From contig OX031061.1 of NCBI GenBank assembly GCA_943736015.1, positions 64,362,192-64,426,191 of the forward strand: a stretch of DNA of 64,000 nucleotides, read 5' to 3'. The notes under the pieces were generated by a model. It worked only from the letters and a program-made list of their open reading frames with translations, did no database searches and was not told the origin of the DNA. This stretch comes from Tridacna crocea. Lineage: Eukaryota > Mollusca > Bivalvia > Cardiida > Cardiidae. The position numbers and the translations under genes are program-made. Shown in pieces: positions 25,901-37,900 of this stretch (its first letter is position 1; each line of letters starts with the position of its first letter).

Positions 25901-28900
25901 GCTTCATGGAAAAAATTGTTTTTCACTAGTTTCTCCTTTATCAGTGCTCAAACCTTTGTGAAATTTCAAATCTGAACTTATTGGATCGTTGCCCAGGTAC
26001 CTCTCTTCCTTTTTCTCAATTTCAGGCTGCGTCTCGGAAAAAGGGGGCTTCATGTAAAAATTTGTTTTATGTAATATTTAATACATGACTGCTCAAAATT
26101 TTATGAAATTTCGAATTTTTAATTATTATTAAAAAATGCTACAAACCACACACCCTTTGTATTTATTGCAATGATCCAATACTGTCTTATGGGAAAAGGA
26201 GGCTTAAAGGGGGCTTATTGGGCTTATTGTCCTCTACAAGTTTATGTTGGCTATCTCTAAGATAGTAATTGCCTTTTCACTTCAAATTTTTGGGGGCATG
26301 AACAGCTTCTTCTAGGATAAAAGAAGTGAATTTATATCAATTTCTTATATTTTATGACAAGCACTTGTTCGGGGAGCATAACCCATCTCTGACGGCTCTT
26401 GTTTCTATTAATTCTTATCTCATTCTAATTGTCCACTATTTCATTCTTCAGACTTCAGGACCGTACAGCAGTTTGTTGAAGATAGGAGATGTAAGTCCTA
26501 ATCATGACGGAAATTATACTTGCCACGCCTCCAACTTAGCGGCCAGCACCAGTTATACCGCAGAGCTACATGTCAGTGGTAAGTTTACCTCGAAATGTTG
26601 CTGAGAATTACTATGTTCTTTAACCTTTTCCCACCCTATCTCGTGTCATATCGACACTAAGCGAAAATCGTTTTCAACAAGCATTGTGGGATAAAGAGAA
26701 TAAACTGGTAATAAATATTTTCTCCAATTCCTTTAAGGTTTTTTACCTGTCGCAATACTTTGGTTTACCTTTATAAATTTCGAAAAGTGATCTGCAGAAT
26801 ACTTTAAACCTCGAACAGTCTAAACACTTGTTGTTGAAAGGGGTTAAAAGGAAATTTTCAGATGTTTTAATAAAAACTTACAATGTCCTTGGTAGTGCAT
26901 CTAAATTTTTCGATGTTGTAAGTCTGTGCCAGGCGACGAAATTGTAGACTTGTCCATATGAAAGCATTTGCAGATGACAAAATAAGTGTGGCTAACTGGA
27001 TGGGTGGAAAACGTTTTAGGATTAGTTTTAAGTGCAATATTTTCTCCATTTTCCAAAATGTGACCAAGAGCCTTCTTCCTCAGTATTCTTTAACCCTTTC
27101 CCAAACAAGCCCTGGTTTTTACGTGTCTGCAGAAAAAGTCTTCTGAAAACACTGTGGGAAAAGGAGAAATTGCTCGTAACGAGCAATTTCTCCTTTTCCC
27201 ACAGTGTTTTCTACCCTTTTTGAGAACTTTCTGCTATTTTCTCCATATCTAAAATTGTCGTCTGCAAACTCTTTTGGTTTGGAAGAGTCCAAAATTTGTC
27301 GTTTGGGAAAGAGTTAAACATAGGGATTCTTTGTTAAATGGGAAAAGGGACATTCTTAGAATTCGTACCATGAATCTAATGCTCTTGTGAAAGAAATGGC
27401 TGACTGTACTATTAAAGTATGTTTTCTCTGCGAGCGTGAAGGAACGTATAACAATATATCGTCGGTTTGCTTCCAAAACCTCGTAACTACAGCTTGTAAC
27501 AAGCTGTAGTTACGAGATTTTAGAAGCAAACCGACGATATATGTTTTTTTATTTTTCTGTGATAGATCGATTTTTTTTCATCGAGTGAAAGTCATCGGAA
27601 ATATTTTCACGAGCAGCACAGGCTTGCCTACAATATTAGAGTACGATGTTCAAAGCATGAAATAAATATAGATCTTTTATCGAAAAAGAAAACCCATAGT
27701 TTTTCATTTTTCTATCGTTATTTTTAGTTGGGACTTTAACAAAAAAATCCAGTACAGTTATTTTTGGTAATTTTCCGCAACATACTCACCATACAAGGCA
27801 ACATTACAATACAATGCATTTGCCAGTTCACACAGAGAAAATAAGTTCGGTGTTATTGACCAGTGTTGTAAAAGTATGGTGGTTGAATCAGTTTGAGAGA
27901 AAATAAAGTTCAGTGAATCAATAAAAAGGAGAAAAACCAATTTTCAAATAAACACATTATTCCATATATTTTTGCAAACTTATTCCTCCGCACTATTGTC
28001 ATCAGCGTCAGCTGTTTATTCACATCCAAAGTGATACAAGAAATGAAAAAAAAAAAAACACTCAAAAACCTAAAATAATTAGTGTTAATTGACATTTTGA
28101 AAAGGTTTTTTTTTTTTAAATTGATAGTTATGATAAATGTCTGAAAATAAATCTGATGCATTTGAAAGGGCTAAGTGCAGGAAGTTCGATACCAGTGAAT
28201 TTATCAAATCGGTAGAATTCACAGGATGGTATGATTTATGATTACAAAGAAATATGTTTAAACTAAAATTCATTGGTCGAAATTGTAAAATGATCAAACC
28301 TGAATCCACCATTATTAACCGATAAACTACCTGAGAGCATAGAATAATCATTTGCATTTCCCCGCTTGGTACCAAAAGTTAACTGAATGAATGATTGTAA
28401 ATATTTATTTAGGTGGCTGTCTCTGGTGATACAAACATTTTGATATATATTTTTTTTTATCTAATTTCAGTGCCACCAACCTGGGTCCATGAACCCGAGG
28501 ATATTAACGTGATACGTCTAAAGTCTGTGTTTATAAACTGTATGGCAGCAGGTATCCCAGATCCGAACATCACTTGGAGCAAAGAAGAGACTACCGGTAT
28601 TCTCTTAGATTTGTTAACCATAAACAAGCCACAATACACTTTAACTCATTACCACACAATCCCTACTTTTGACGCCCCTGAGGTAGAAGTCTTCTGAAAA
28701 CATTGTGCGAAAAGGAGAAAATGCTGGTAACCAGCATTTTCTCCTTTTCACACAATGTTTTCTTCCCTTCCCACTTGAAATTTTAAATCTTAATTCACTT
28801 TTCTTTTGTCGTCTGCAACTGCTCTCAATTTGGACCAGTCTAAAATTTTGTCGTTTGGTAAAGGGTTAACACTTTGTTACATGTGACTCATTGCAGTTTT

Positions 28901-31900
28901 GCAAACAGTTTAGCTCGAGAGCAGACTAGACTGAACAGAACATGCATTTTTATTTGATCTACAGCCTACACGAAAAGAACAGTTGAAAGCGCAATGAAAG
29001 GTTTTTCTCAATGACTGGAAAGCTCATTTGGTTTATGTAGCGTAGGTTTGTATTTTCATAACTTCTCTCTGTTACGTGGCTATTTGAGCCCAAGTAGCAC
29101 AGTCGGTATCGTACAGGACATGAAAACCGGGGTCCAGATTCACCAACCATTCTTAAGAACGTTCTTGGTCTTATTCTTCAAGATTTCCTGACTGTGAAAG
29201 TAACAGACCTTCTGATTGGCTAAACCGTTTGGTTTAGCCAATCAGAAGTTCTGTTACTTTCATAATGACAAGATTGAAAACCAGGGTCCATATTCACCAA
29301 CCATTCTTAAGAATGTTCTTGGTCTTATTCTTCAAGATTTCCTGACTGTGAAAGCAACAGACCTTCTGATTGGCTAAACCATTTGGTTTAGCTAATCAGA
29401 AGTTCTGTTACTTTCATAATGACAAATTCTGAAGAATAAGACTAAGAATGTTCTTGTGATTGGTTGGTGAATACGGTCCCAGGAGTCGCTAGTCGATCCC
29501 TGGCTCGGCCGATATCTTTTCAAGAATTTGTTGATAGTCTTTGAAAAAAGGTTTCATTCCTCCCTTACGGCTGACCATTGTTTCGACGATTCTTATTAAG
29601 GAAAGCCGGCATTAACTTGTAAAGAATTTTTACTGGAAAACTGACAAAAAGAAACTCCAGGAAAGCATGTATTCATACACTGACCGCTTTGATAGAACTG
29701 ACATAATGTTGCAAATAAGTATAATCTGATATTCGTTAAATTCTGGATCACTTAGGGTAAATGCTCTACCGATGACATTTTTCTTCGCGCAGGTCTATCG
29801 CCACATCAGTATGACCAGTTAGATGCCCAGGAGAATGAGAACTATCGTATCCATGACAACGGCACACTAGAAATACGTAATGCCAGGGAAGAAGACGATG
29901 GAAACTATTTGTGTCAAGCTAACAATGAAATTGGACATGGAATCAGCAAGATTATATATCTAACCGTCCATGGTAAAACAATTATTTCTTACTACAACAA
30001 CCTTGTTTTACTCTGTATCACACTATACAGGTCATAGATTTTTGACTTGTCAAAATTGAAAACATATGCAGACGGTAAACGATATATGGCTGAAATAATC
30101 GAAACTGTATTTGATGGGGAGGAATAACCTGTTGGAAAAGGAGAAAATGCTGTTGAGCAGCATTTTCTCCTTTTCCTATAGTGTATTCAAAAGGTCTCTT
30201 TCTCATGCTCATTAAATCGTGGGATTGTGTGGTAAAGGGTTAAATTACTATGAGGAGGATGGCTTTCGAAAACATCATAGGAAAGGATAGAATACTGGTT
30301 ATGAAGATTTCCTCGCTGTTCCTCTTTGTGAATTTAGAGAATATTGTTCGAATACAGATAGAAAAATAATACACAGAGGAAAAGATGGCCAGGTGTGCTT
30401 ACTGCAGCATTATACTTATAAACTGGCGTTAACCACCAAACACTAAAAACAAGCAAAGAAATCATCCATACTTTTTACTTTAATACAGTTCCAGCTCGCT
30501 TTGATGCACCAGAGAAGAACTACACTGTCCTCCGAGGTAGTAACTTGTCTATGGACTGCCAGGCGATAGGCGACAAACCTTTATCTGTGTCCTGGAACTT
30601 TAAAGAGAGTACTGTGGGAGATGGTACCGTGGGCAGGTAAACAGTTTTCTTGGCCCTCCTGCTCTAAAGCGTGACTAGTATCTTCTTTTTGTCGTTTTAT
30701 CAAGTGTGATTGGACAGTGGTAATGCGTACCCAACGACAAAATTTTAGAATTGCTGATATTTAAGGCATTTGCAGATACATAAATTCGATGGGTGAGTGC
30801 AACACTAACCTAAGTGCCTATACTTTGTATAGGCACTTAGGATAGTGTTGCACTCACCCATCGAATTGCTGTGGCTAAAATGGTAAAAATTGTCTTGAGG
30901 AGTGTAGAAACATTGAAGGAAAAGGAGAAGATGCTGCTCACCGTCATTTTCTCCTTGCCCTAGAATGTTATTGAAGAAAGTCTTTCCAAAGGTCGTGAAA
31001 ACTAAGTATTTTTTTAATTAAAGGTGAACCCTTTTTATCACGGTACTAGCTACATAAACAGCTTCTATTGACGGCACGGATCAAGATCAGACAGCACAGG
31101 GCTTGCTATTTGATCTATTTGATATTGAATGTAGACCGTCCTCTTACTTGGTTGTACGCACAAGTTGTGAACAGAGTTTTATTGATTTTCAGTGGATTTT
31201 CAATTAGTATATATGCGGGCTCTTTTTTTATACTACGAAATTAATATGCACGCTCATTGTGTAAATACTTCGGATGATGAGATAAACAAGCTGATAACTT
31301 TGAAAATTTCCTTTTAAGGCATACAGTTGTGGTGCAGAATACGTCCCGAGGCAAACTTTCACAGATGTCACTGAGACCTGCACTAAGAGAGGATACGGGA
31401 TTATACACCTGTACCGCTAAAAACGCATTCGGTTATGATACGATGTCAATGTGGGTTATTGTATTAGGTAAGTCGGATATTTACCCTTTACTAGACAGTC
31501 CCGAGGTTTACGTTCCTTCAAAAGCCAGTATGGCAAAATATTGTCGGATAAAGAGAAAGTGCTGGTAACCCGCATTTTCTCCTACACCCAAAATGTCTCT
31601 CTACCTCTCCAAAAATCTTTTTTTTTTCGAATATCATTTGTCATTTGTAAATGCTCTAATTTGGCATTTCAAAGTTCTAAAGAAGAATGCTCACAATTTC
31701 GGAAGTATATATCGAAGATTAGACCTAAATCTACAGTGTTTACTAAACATGGGGGATCGAGTCTTATGAGCAGCCAAAGGCTTAAAGGAATTCAATTTAA
31801 ATTTTAGAACCCCCAGATGCGCCAGCGAACTTGACCATACTGGATATCCAGAGTCGACTTGTGAAACTGTCCTGGGACAGACCATTTAATGGAAATTCCC

Positions 31901-34900
31901 CGATCTCTAATTATATTATAGAATACGAAAACACGACAGGTAAGCTTGGACGTTTCTTTGATTAAATCAAATACAATGGCAGTATTTGTTTCTATGCACC
32001 TTTATAACTTCTTTTTGATAAAATGTATCTATTTAAAACAGTGCCATAAGAATTATCAACCCGCTGTTACCATAGACTTATCAAATAAAGGCAAGTGGGT
32101 TATTTCTGCAAAACCCGAGAAATTGCACACAGTTACATTTTTTACTATAGCCGCAACACGATTGCATCATCCCTCGTTTTCATCCTATGCTCATTCTTTT
32201 ATCTATTTGCTTTTAATTTTGATGAAATTAAAGTTCATGATAAAGATCCCATTTGTAATATGTTACTGTTAGAGAATTTCAATTCTTTCTTCTTTTCGTA
32301 ATATCTTTAAGAAAAAAATGACAAGAGTCGATTTCCCTCAAATTATTGAGATGAAACATTAAAAAGAATCGGTCAAGAGACATCAGCTTCGAATGAGATT
32401 ACATGATAGCCTAATTCTAGATTCATGTGCTTTAAATGTGTCATTTTCACCTCTCTAGAGATGCTTCAAAATTATTCTAGACGATGTTGAAATCTTTTAA
32501 CATGTCATTCATGTTTCACAGATAAAAATAGAGGCCCAGTAAGGAACATCACAGTACCCGGTAATTTACTGACCACAACATTAGAGAATCTTCACCCTGC
32601 CTTCAGATACAACATAAGAATTCGTGCCAATAACTCGATTGGTCTTGGCTTAACAAGTCATCAAGTCACTGCAGTTTTATTGGAGGAAGGTAAAATTTTT
32701 CCACGTTGAAACTCTCAAAGGTGTTGATTTGATAAATGCTAAGCTGTATATCAGAGATGAGAAATCCTTTTTTTAACTCTTTACCAAACAACAAAATTTT
32801 AGGTTTGTCCAAATCGAATGCAGTTGCAGGTGAAAAAAAAAAAGTGACTGAAAATTTGAAATATGTTCTGTGAAGGGTAGAAAACATTGTGGGAAAAGGA
32901 GAAAATGCTGGTTATCAGCATTTTCTCCTTTTCCCACAATGTTTTCTAAAGGCTTCTTTCTCAGGGGCGTCAAAAGTAGGGACTGTGTGGTAATGGGTTA
33001 ACACTAAAATTGATATAAGAAATATCAGATTAATCAAAGGTTCAATGAAACTTTCATCTCACTTTTGATTTAATCTACACTCTTTCTTTATCACTTTATT
33101 TGTAAGAAATGAAGAAATATGATCAGACTGTTCAATGGAAAGGTTAAAAAAGCAACAAAAGGTCACTTACTTATTAGACCATCAGAAAATATGATTAGGA
33201 AATGATAAAGTTAAAAAACAACAATGGACATGAAATTATTCTTACAAAAAATAGATGAAAGTAAAAAAAAATGAAACGAAACAAAAAAGGTCAAACTAAT
33301 AGGCAAAGATTTTTCATTTATGTTTCTCATTTAGCACCAAGTGGTCCGCCTTTAGATGTTGAGGTTACTGCAATTGGATCTCAGAAGTTAAGGGTGGCGT
33401 GGAAGGTATGCATATAACTAGTTTTTCCCCCACATACTGATTGGTATATTTGCCTCTTTTACAACAAACCATTAACCCATTACCACACAATCCCTACTTT
33501 TGACGCCCCTGAGAAAGAAGCCTTTAGAAAACATTGTGGGAAAAGGAGAAAATGCTGGTAACCAGCATTTTCTCCTTTTCCAACAATGTTTTCTACCCTT
33601 CACAAAACAAATTTCACATTTTCATTCACTTTTAGTTTGTCGTCTGCAAATGCTTTCAATTTGAACAAGTCCAAAATTTTGTCGTTTGGTAATGGGAAGT
33701 GAAATTTGTTTTAGGAAGCTAACATTGATAAAAAAAAAGTGAAAGGTTCCTGTTTAGTATATCTCTTACACGTACGCTATCATTCAAAAAGATAAAAAAA
33801 GGAATAGTATAGGCGTGTATATGTTACAGCCAATTTGTGAAATCAGCCATTTCATGAAATGCCTGAAAATTTTAGCCATTCCGTGAAATGCCTAATTCAT
33901 TCAGCCATTTCATGAAATGACTAAAATATTTCAGCCATTTCATGAAATGGCTGGAAATTTGCTCTAGCTATTTCATGAAATGGCAGAAACTCAAAATTAT
34001 ACACGTATTACTTATTTTGAACATATTACGTGCGTAAATTGATTTTGTTGATTGTCTAATTTTTGTGGATGATTTTTATAAAAAAAAGCACATAGTCTTC
34101 ACTATAGATCTTTTGTTGGTATTGCTTGGCTTCAGACAAGACAAATTTGAAAGTGGCTAAAATATTCAACCCTTTACCAGAAGACAAAATTGTATATTTG
34201 CCAAAAGTGAAGAAACTAGTCAATGAAAAATTGGCTGGGCATTAACCCATTACCAGACAACAAAATTTTAGACTGGTCCAAATTCAAGGAGATTACAGAC
34301 AACAATTGATTCTGTATTTAAAATGAAAAACAAGTGCTATAAAAATAGAAAACATTGTGAGGAAAGGAGAAATCACTTATTAACAGCAATTTCTCCTTTT
34401 CCTTTACATTTTCCTTTTTTTTTTGCGAAAGGTTAAATGCAGGGTTGTGTTTAAGGAATAAAATAGTTGAATTCCGGCAAGTCAGCTTTTTTTCATGTTT
34501 TTTATCCAGCATTTATGTAGGTTATTACTAACACAAAGATAGTTTCCATAACATCACCCGTGATCAAAGTAACCTATAATTGGATAAGTAACTACATGTA
34601 ATTACATTAGGATGTTTTCACTCATGTATAGTTTATACTACAGATAATCTTTTGATCTGTTACATTAAAGTTATCCTTTAATTGGAGAATATTTGATAAG
34701 AAAATCAGTCAATCAAACAAACTAACATTTAAAAAATAAACAAGCAAACAACTTATCAATGTATCTTTCCTCAAAAATAAACAAGCAAACAACTTATCAA
34801 TGTATCTTTCCTCAACAAACCATTGAATAAAATATTCAATCATTCAATCGAAAATGTAATGATACTAATAAATAAATAAATAAATAAAACTAAAAGGAAT

Positions 34901-37900
34901 CAATTACAAAAACCACAACATCATCAGTTTTCTAATAAATAATGAATCAATTCATTGATATACCAATTTAAATAAACTCTAGAATTTTTACACAGATTGG
35001 CTGAAAATCCATCAGACAATCTGTGTAATATTGACGTCAGAATTCCAGCCATTTCTTGAAATGGCTAAAAATTTCAGCCATTTCATGAAATGGCTGACTG
35101 GTTTAGGCATTTCTTGAAATGGCTAAAATGTTTCAGCCATTTCATGAATTGGCTGATTTCACAGATTGGCTGTAACATATATATAATAGGCGTAAATATA
35201 GCACATTCCCTCCAGATGTTGCTAGATTATCTCTCAAAATACGAAAGAGATAAAAGCTCATTATTATATTCTGTTATGACTTCTATTGATATCATGCCAT
35301 TTGCTCAAATATCTTGAGTTACCCTAAGTTAATTTTCACTAACCGTTTTTGAAAAGTACTTATTGTTACCCTTAATATATTCTGAACTTGAAAGAAACCA
35401 GTTGTTTCAGCAAATCAGAAGTTAAGATTTTCAAATCTAGAGTAAGAAAAAGAATTAACCCTTTACCCCAGAAGACATTTCTATGGTATCTCTAATTGAT
35501 CCTAAATAACAGCAAGGATGAAGCAATTTCTTATGTGTACATGACACCTTTTGGTAGCATAGAAAACATTGTGGCAAAAGGTGAAATTGCTCGTCACGAA
35601 CCCTAACCCACCTTTTGCCACAATGTTTTCCAAAGGCTCCTACAAGCAATGTGTAGAAATGAGTATCTATGGAGTAAAGGGTTAACTTACGATGGTTTAT
35701 GAATTATGTGTCTAAGGCTTCCAAATTCAGTCCAGAAAACATAACTCATGTTCCATATGTTTTCTTAATGATCAAGAAGTGTTGATTTTGCAGCCTCCAG
35801 CACTTGAGCACAGAAATGGTATCATACTGAGATACTTTGTGGGCTACAAAGAAACCCATTCCACCACACAGTTTAGGTTCATACCAAAAGATGTTGTGCA
35901 GGAAGATGATCCCGAGGATATGGTTTCCGTTTTAATTCCAAACCTTAAGAAGTTTACAGAGTATACTGTGAATGTAAAATGTCAAAACAGAGAGGGTGTT
36001 GGACCTACTTCACCTGATATAAAAGTATCGACACTAGAAGATGGTATTGTTCTATTTGTTATATCTTTCTTGTTTATATAAAGTTATTTTTTTCTAATTG
36101 AATTTATGACAGGAATGGGCATGTCCATAGAAAGTAGTGGATTTATTAGTTCTGGTTCTTCTCAGGATCAATTAGAGCAGCATCTGCACGGGTTTCATTC
36201 ACATCATATTTAACCTGAAAATTTCTCGTGCCATATATCTACCCTTTCACATTTTTTTTTTCATTTTGTCATGAAATTCCACTGATAACTTGACCTTTAT
36301 TTCATAACTTGACCCTTATTTCTTTTTTTTTCTATAGTTATGATAGTCTGCTACGTGCGATATGAGGTGTAAAATAATTGTGCGCAGTTAACCCTTTACC
36401 TGTTATGCCAATTTGAGACTCTTCCAATTCAGCAGCAAATAAAGATATGATGTCAAAAATATGGACAAATGAGGATACAAATATCTGATTGAGTAGAAAA
36501 CATTGTGGGAAAAGGAGAAATTGCTCGTTACGAGCAATTTCTCCTTTTCCCACAATGTTTTCAAAAGCTGTCTGTTGTTGATGTGTCAAAATGAGTATCT
36601 ATGGAGTAAAGGGTTACAATATCAAGAAAATGTGGTTTATAGAAACTCCTCAATTTTGTCGATAGGGGCGATTCAGAGGGTATGAAGATTAATACCACGT
36701 TGAAACCGAGCAAAGACTAAAGTATTCAGCTGCTTTCTCGATATCTTAAAATTGATTAGAATCTAGCGAGCGAATTGAAGTCTTGAATTGTTCTATGTCA
36801 ACATGTTAATCAATGCAACATTATCCTTTTCTTTTATTTTAAGATTCACTAAGGAACAGGCATGGGGGTTTGATTAAGTCCAAAAACAATTCTTTTAACA
36901 ATGTTTTCAAAGATGCATGAAGCAATAGATGCAGAAGAATTACCATATAAAGTTGCTACTTCACTAACATTCATACATTCTACATTGTTGCAGTCCCAAG
37001 CCAGCCCCCGGAAGGTGTTCAAGCCTTTCCTCTCAGCTCCCAGGCCATCAAAGTCATATGGGGTCCCCCACCTTTATTCACACTCCATGGTGTTTTACAA
37101 GGATATAAAGTATTGTACAAGCCTGTCAGAATGGATGAAGGTAAATTTAAGAAATAATATTCTTTCTATCGTGATATATCGTTCAATAAACCACAGTTGT
37201 GAGTTATGAGGCACAATAAATAATCCACGAGGGTGATAGCCCGAGTGGGTTATTCATTGCGCCTCATAACTCACAACGTGGTTTATTGAACGATATACCA
37301 CAATAGAAAGAACATTATTTCGATTCTAACTTTGCCAATTCTTAATGAAAGAAAAACAAGTTCAAACTAAGAGTAAAACGCGGATGAAGATTATGTTCCA
37401 TTGAATAACTCACTCATTGAATGACGTCACTCTACATGGATTGTCGCAGATTTTACCACGTTTTCCATGCACTGTGTTTATAGAGCCAAAGTCGCGTGTC
37501 ATGTTAGAATATACAATTAATTACATTTAATGTTTTCATTTTGATTGTATCTATTGTCCATAGAAGCACTGAGCTTCATACTGCTTAAAATCTTGGTCAC
37601 TTAACCCAGATGAGGACGTCATTACTAAACAGTAATCAGCTTATGCTCTACTCAATCCTGCACAAGTACAAGTACCTCGTAAAAATTGGAATATTTTATT
37701 TACCACCCTTTATAAACTTTGCTCTATTTCTTACATCTGAATAAAAAATAAGACTTGATTTTCTAAACCAATTAACTCTTTACCACACGACAAAATTTTA
37801 GACTGGTTCAAATTGAAAGCATTTGCAGACGACAAAATAGAGGTGACTGAAAAATTGAAATTTGTTCTGGAAAGGGTGGAAAAAACTGTGGGAAAAGGAG

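Larger units (their letters stand above)
33822..35177. mobile_element. 1.36-kb foldback element with CAGCCATTTCATGAAATGGCT repeats
   Basis: TGTTACAGCCAATTTGTGAA (33,822) is mirrored by TTCACAGATTGGCTGTAACA (to 35,177). Each end carries several ~35-bp repeats that are themselves palindromic (AGCCATTTCATGAAATGGCT). The middle is AT-rich, holds a MITE and a 40-bp duplication, and has no coding. ATAGGCGT occurs just outside both ends. Confidence 0.78.
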
